Below are positions 60,970 to 64,000 of a stretch of 64,000 bases of DNA, piece by piece. The translations under genes and the position numbers were made by a program. The stretch comes from Streptomyces cucumeris. GTDB taxonomy: Bacteria > Actinomycetota > Actinomycetes > Streptomycetales > Streptomycetaceae. Location of the stretch: assembly GCF_024295805.1 (NCBI RefSeq), contig NZ_JANCLX010000019.1, positions 109,998 through 173,997 of the forward strand, written 5' to 3'. Every line of letters starts with the position of its first letter. Position 1 is the first letter of the stretch. The notes under the pieces are model-generated. The model saw only the letters and a list, made by a program, of their open reading frames with translations. It was not told the DNA's origin and did no database searches.

Positions 60970-61947
60970 ATGCCATTCACTCTCAGCCATGCCGCCGCTG
61001 TGCTCCCGGCGCTCCGTCGGACGGGCACGGCACGCGGCCCGCTGGTTGCCTCGGCTCTCGTGGCGGGGTCGTTCGCACCGGATATGACGTACTACGCGGA
61101 CAGCCTGATCCCCGGTGCCATGGCGTTCGGCGAGGTCACCCACGCGCCGTTGGGAGTGTTGACTGTGGATGTGCTGGTCACCGTGGCCCTGGTTGGGGGT
61201 TGGCTGCTGGTGCGCGAGGCGCTGGTCGCCTTGTTGCCCCAGGGGTGGCGGAGCCCGGTCCTCACCTTCGTCAGCGGCCGGCTCTGGCGGCCTCGGACGA
61301 CCCGGGAACTGCTCGTCCTGACGGCCTGGTTCGTGGTCTCCGCGGTGCTCGGGGCGGCGACGCATGTCGTCTGGGACGCCTTCACCCACCCGGGCCGCTG
61401 GGGCACCCGGCTGGTGCCGGGCCTGGACCAGGTGGTGGGCGGACTGCCGGTTTACACCTTCGTGCAGTACGGCACTTCGGCGCTCGCGGCTGTGGCGCTG
61501 GGGTGGTTCGGATGGTCGGCCCTGCGGGGGCAGGGCGGTGGCGCCCATGATGGCGGCGCATCTGAGGCGGCAGCGGCGGCCACGGTGCCTGTGCTGGCCG
61601 TACGGTGGCGGCTGTTGCTGACCACCCCGGTCCTGCTGTGCGTAGTGGCGGGCGCCGTGCACCGCATGGTGCGGGTACGCGACGTTCAGGGTGCCACGGG
61701 GCACTGGCTCGGTTATCTCCCGACCGTCCTCTTCGGCGGGGGAGCGGGCCTCGTGCTCGGGCTGGTGCTCTACGGGGTGGCCGTGCGGCTGGTGCACCGC
61801 CGTACGCTCCGCGCCGGGGTAGCCCGCGGCGCCGCGGGGCAGGTGCCGTCTCCTGTGAGCCGGTCCGCAGCCTCTGCGGTGCCCCCGTCGGCGCCCTCGT
61901 CGGGTGTTCCGACTGCCGCGGGGGCGGTGGAGTCCGGTGCCGAGTGA
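60970..61947 (+). CDS. DUF4184 membrane protein
   Basis: A 325-residue membrane protein of the DUF4184 family. The N-terminus MPFTLSHAAAVLPALRRT carries the conserved His of the family, and VVWDAFTHPGRWGTRLVPGL gives the second conserved His block. Six or seven helices are evident. Family members are sometimes annotated as metal-dependent hydrolases; activity is not proven. AAGGAGAGG precedes ATG 60970. The C-terminal 50 residues are low-complexity Ala/Pro/Ser. Confidence 0.85.
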   Translation: MPFTLSHAAAVLPALRRTGTARGPLVASALVAGSFAPDMTYYADSLIPGAMAFGEVTHAPLGVLTVDVLVTVALVGGWLLVREALVALLPQGWRSPVLTFVSGRLWRPRTTRELLVLTAWFVVSAVLGAATHVVWDAFTHPGRWGTRLVPGLDQVVGGLPVYTFVQYGTSALAAVALGWFGWSALRGQGGGAHDGGASEAAAAATVPVLAVRWRLLLTTPVLLCVVAGAVHRMVRVRDVQGATGHWLGYLPTVLFGGGAGLVLGLVLYGVAVRLVHRRTLRAGVARGAAGQVPSPVSRSAASAVPPSAPSSGVPTAAGAVESGAE

Positions 61948-62135
61948 CGCCGCCCTGGGGGGAGCTGCCGGGCGCCTGCGCCTGTTGTCCACGACGGGGT
62001 ACTCGTTGAGGGCAGAGCCGGGCTCCGGTATTGCTGGTGCGGTTGTGCTGCGGACATCTGCCTGATGGGGTGTTGGACACCGTCGTCGTACCGCTCAGGG
62101 CTCTGTCGTGTCCGGAGTTGGGACCGGGTCGAGGT

Positions 62136-62711
62136 TCAGGCGTTCTGTGCTCCGCGTGCCAGCAGCAGGAAGGCGTCGACGAGTTCTTCGGCGGGCCGTC
62201 CGGTGGCCAGGCTGCGCAGTTGCAGTCCGAAGATCAGCGCGACGGCGCTGCTTGCCAGCCGTTCGGCGTCGGGTACGCCGAGGCCGGTGAGGATCCGGGT
62301 GACCAGCCGGTCGTATGCGGCGAAGGACTGTTCGGCCGCGGTGCGCAGTCGTTCGTCGCGGCCGGCCTGGATGTAGAGCTCGAAGGGGGCGATGTGCCTG
62401 GTGCCGGTCTGTGTGTACCCGGTGACCTGGTCGACTGCGGCGGAGGCCCGGTCGATGTCCATCCCGTCGGTCTGGCACTGGTCCGCGAGTTCGGTGAGGC
62501 GCCGGGTCTCTTCGGCGACGAAGTGCAGCAGGCTCTCGCGCAGCATGTCGTGCTGGGTTGCGAAGTGGTAGGTGACCGAGCCGAGGGAGACTTCGGCTTC
62601 TTTGGCGATCCGCCGGTTGGTGACCGCGGCGATGCCGTCTTCGCTGATGATGCGCAGGACGGCGTCGATGATGCTCTGCCGGGTTCCGGGGGGCTTGGCC
62701 ATGACGGTCAT
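62136..62711 (-). CDS. TetR-family regulator
   Basis: A 191-residue TetR protein. The HTH reads IIDAVLRIISEDGIAAVTNR, RIAKEAEVSLGSVTYHFATQ; the ligand domain follows (TRHIAPFELYIQAGRDERLR). ATG 62711 or 62702 may be the start. It is divergent from an SDR gene 189 bp away, whose promoter carries a perfect 22-bp palindrome, the natural operator for this protein. Confidence 0.92.
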   Translation of the reverse strand: MTVMAKPPGTRQSIIDAVLRIISEDGIAAVTNRRIAKEAEVSLGSVTYHFATQHDMLRESLLHFVAEETRRLTELADQCQTDGMDIDRASAAVDQVTGYTQTGTRHIAPFELYIQAGRDERLRTAAEQSFAAYDRLVTRILTGLGVPDAERLASSAVALIFGLQLRSLATGRPAEELVDAFLLLARGAQNA

Positions 62712-62837
62712 TGTGTCACCGGCGGCGCGGCGGCAGCGGTGGGGTGGCGGTCGGCAGGGTCGGTGGTTCGGCGCGAGGTCGTGTGTGTCGTGGATGCCGC
62801 CGATCACGCGGCGCCCGCGGGTGCGCCGGCCCTGCTG

Positions 62838-62883
62838 TTGACGCGGTCGCTCGACCCTCATACTGTTCGTTCGAACGAACAGT
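62838..62883 (+). promoter_or_regulatory. SDR promoter overlapped by a perfect TetR operator
   Basis: The -35 TTGACG (62838-62843) and -10 TACTGT (62861-62866) are 17 bases apart. The perfect palindrome ACTGTTCGTTC / GAACGAACAGT (62862-62883) begins inside the -10, so binding would block RNA polymerase. The SDR ATG follows at 62901. Confidence 0.75.
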
Positions 62884-62900
62884 TTTCGAAAGGTCGGACC

Positions 62901-63692
62901 ATGCGCATCGCAGGATCAACCGTTCTCCTGACCGGGGCCTTGGGTGGCATCGGTCAGGCCATCGCTCGTGACCTGGCCGGAAAGGGGGCCAAGCTGGTCC
63001 TCTCCGGGCGTCGTGCCGACACCCTGGAGGCGCTCGCCGACGAGCTCGGCGCCCGGGCGGTCACTGCCGATCTCGCCGATCCGGACCAGGTCGACCACCT
63101 CGCTCAGGCCGCCCACGACACCGACATTCTGATTGCCAACGCCGCACTGCCCGCCACCGGCGAACTCCTCGACTACACACCCGAGCAGATCGACCGTGCA
63201 CTGACGGTGAACCTGCGCGCCCCCATCATGCTGTCCCGCGCACTCGCGCCCCGGATGGTCGAGCAGGGCCGGGGCCACATCGTCCATGTCGGCTCGATCT
63301 CCGGGAAGGCAGCCACCAAGTACTCCTCGCTCTACAGCGCCGCCAAGTTCGGGCTGCGCGGCTTCGCGCTCTCCCTCCGCCAGGACCTGCACGGTACCGG
63401 GGTGGGGGTCTCTGTGGTCCAGCCCGGCGCCGTACGCGACGTCGGCATGTTCGCCGCCACGGGCGCCACTCCGCCGACCGGCGTGCGCATGGTCTCCCCT
63501 GCCCAGGTGGTGTCGGGAGTGGTCCGGGCCGTCGAGCGCGATCTGTGCGAAGTCAACGTCGCGCCAGTGGAGCTGAGAGTGCTCAGTGCCCTGGCCGGGC
63601 AGTTCCCGGGCTTCGCGGAGAAGGCGCAGCGCGGCTCCAGCGCGGAGCGCACCCTCAACGAGGTCGTAGCGGCCCATCGCGACCGGCGGTAG
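62901..63692 (+). CDS. Short-chain dehydrogenase/reductase
   Basis: A 263-residue SDR. The cofactor loop is LLTGALGGIGQAI, the NAG-like motif is LIANAALPATG, and the catalytic Ser-Tyr-Lys set is in HVGSISGKAA and LYSAAKFGLRG. ATG 62901 follows the operator; a long open frame upstream is spurious. It is likely induced by the ligand of the divergent TetR. The substrate is unknown. Confidence 0.92.
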   Translation: MRIAGSTVLLTGALGGIGQAIARDLAGKGAKLVLSGRRADTLEALADELGARAVTADLADPDQVDHLAQAAHDTDILIANAALPATGELLDYTPEQIDRALTVNLRAPIMLSRALAPRMVEQGRGHIVHVGSISGKAATKYSSLYSAAKFGLRGFALSLRQDLHGTGVGVSVVQPGAVRDVGMFAATGATPPTGVRMVSPAQVVSGVVRAVERDLCEVNVAPVELRVLSALAGQFPGFAEKAQRGSSAERTLNEVVAAHRDRR

Positions 63693-63815
63693 CGGCGTCT
63701 TCGCCGCCGAAGGCCGCCGGGCTCACGGCCAGGTGACGTGGCCCGGTACTGTCCATGCGCCGCACGGCGACCACGAGCCGGGCCTTGGTGCTCCTGTGCA
63801 CGGTGACGTTCATCC

Positions 63816-64000
63816 ATGGCGGGAGTCGTAGTGGTCCAGCCCTGCACCGACGTGATCCAGCGGCAGGTCGACTCGCTGGCCGCCCGCATCCGGCATTCGG
63901 TCGCCGTGGACGACGAGCGTGGCGGTCTCATCGTGTGCAGCCGTCATTACGGCGACGAGGACCCGCTCCGTGTCGACGTGGTGCTGTCCCGGCGGCTGCC
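63816..64000 (+). CDS. Partial PucR/CdaR-like regulator (runs off the window)
   Basis: The first 61 codons of a gene from ATG 63816: MAGVVVVQPCTDVIQRQVDS, IRHSVAVDDERGGLIVCSRH, YGDEDPLRVDVVLSRRL. The text resembles the N-terminal sensor part of PucR-type regulators. The rest lies outside the window, so the call is tentative. Confidence 0.45.
   Translation, partial: MAGVVVVQPCTDVIQRQVDSLAARIRHSVAVDDERGGLIVCSRHYGDEDPLRVDVVLSRRL

Noticed and set aside
1..64000. Search for CRISPR arrays, tRNA or rRNA genes, phage or secondary-metabolite core genes
   Set aside because: No regularly spaced repeats, cloverleaf-like or rRNA-like stretches, and no PKS, NRPS or terpene synthase text were seen by eye. 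A covariance-model scan was not possible.

Overview
The window is very GC-rich, with codon third positions mostly G or C, GTG/TTG starts, Tat and lipoprotein signals and actinobacterial gene families. It reads as a Streptomyces chromosome, probably an accessory or arm region, because ordinary single genes alternate with many broken transposase pieces and decayed genes. I see no rRNA, tRNA, CRISPR array or complete insertion sequence.

Layout. 0-0.4 kb: three hairpins. 0.4-1.3 kb: a methyltransferase-like gene. 1.5-11.7 kb: a protocatechuate (beta-ketoadipate) catabolic block. It has a broken aromatic-acid transporter, a tandem-IclR regulator (PcaR-like) transcribed away from pcaI-pcaJ-pcaF-pcaH-pcaG-pcaB-pcaL, and a membrane-anchored esterase at the 3' end, closed by a strong hairpin. 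The operon converts protocatechuate to acetyl-CoA and succinyl-CoA; the esterase could feed it from phenolic esters. 12-20 kb: small divergent regulator/enzyme units, namely Lrp with an SMP-30 lactonase, a double GNAT, LysR with cupin and DoxX, and double Lrp with VOC and DoxX. 20.4-25 kb: IS remnants, a DUF1304-TetR operon behind two tandem palindromes, an MFS exporter preceded by a 13-codon leader ORF, GMC-oxidoreductase and acyl-CoA-dehydrogenase debris, and an XRE-cupin regulator.

25-44 kb: SDR, methyltransferase, lipoprotein, a secreted repeat protein with a C-terminal anchor helix, HAD hydrolase, IS pieces, epoxide-hydrolase-like enzyme with HxlR, an ECF sigma factor with its coupled membrane partner, an export-type membrane protein, a transmembrane Ser/Thr kinase and a RibD-like reductase. 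44-54 kb: envelope genes. These are a Tat-exported BBE-type FAD oxidoreductase, an 852-residue LANTG (class E sortase) surface protein with an SdrD-type domain behind an attenuator-like 5' leader, a membrane-anchored LppX-like protein, a beta-helix lipoprotein, and a Tat-lipoprotein DyP peroxidase divergent from it across a palindrome.

54-64 kb: a small membrane protein, DUF5958, TetR and IS5 debris, SDR with an XRE regulator, GNAT, DUF4184, TetR with an SDR sharing a perfect 22-bp palindrome over the -10, and the start of a PucR-like gene running off the end. Several long stretches (for example 37.6-38.5, 42.5-43.6 and 59.8-60.5 kb) hold no gene I can defend.
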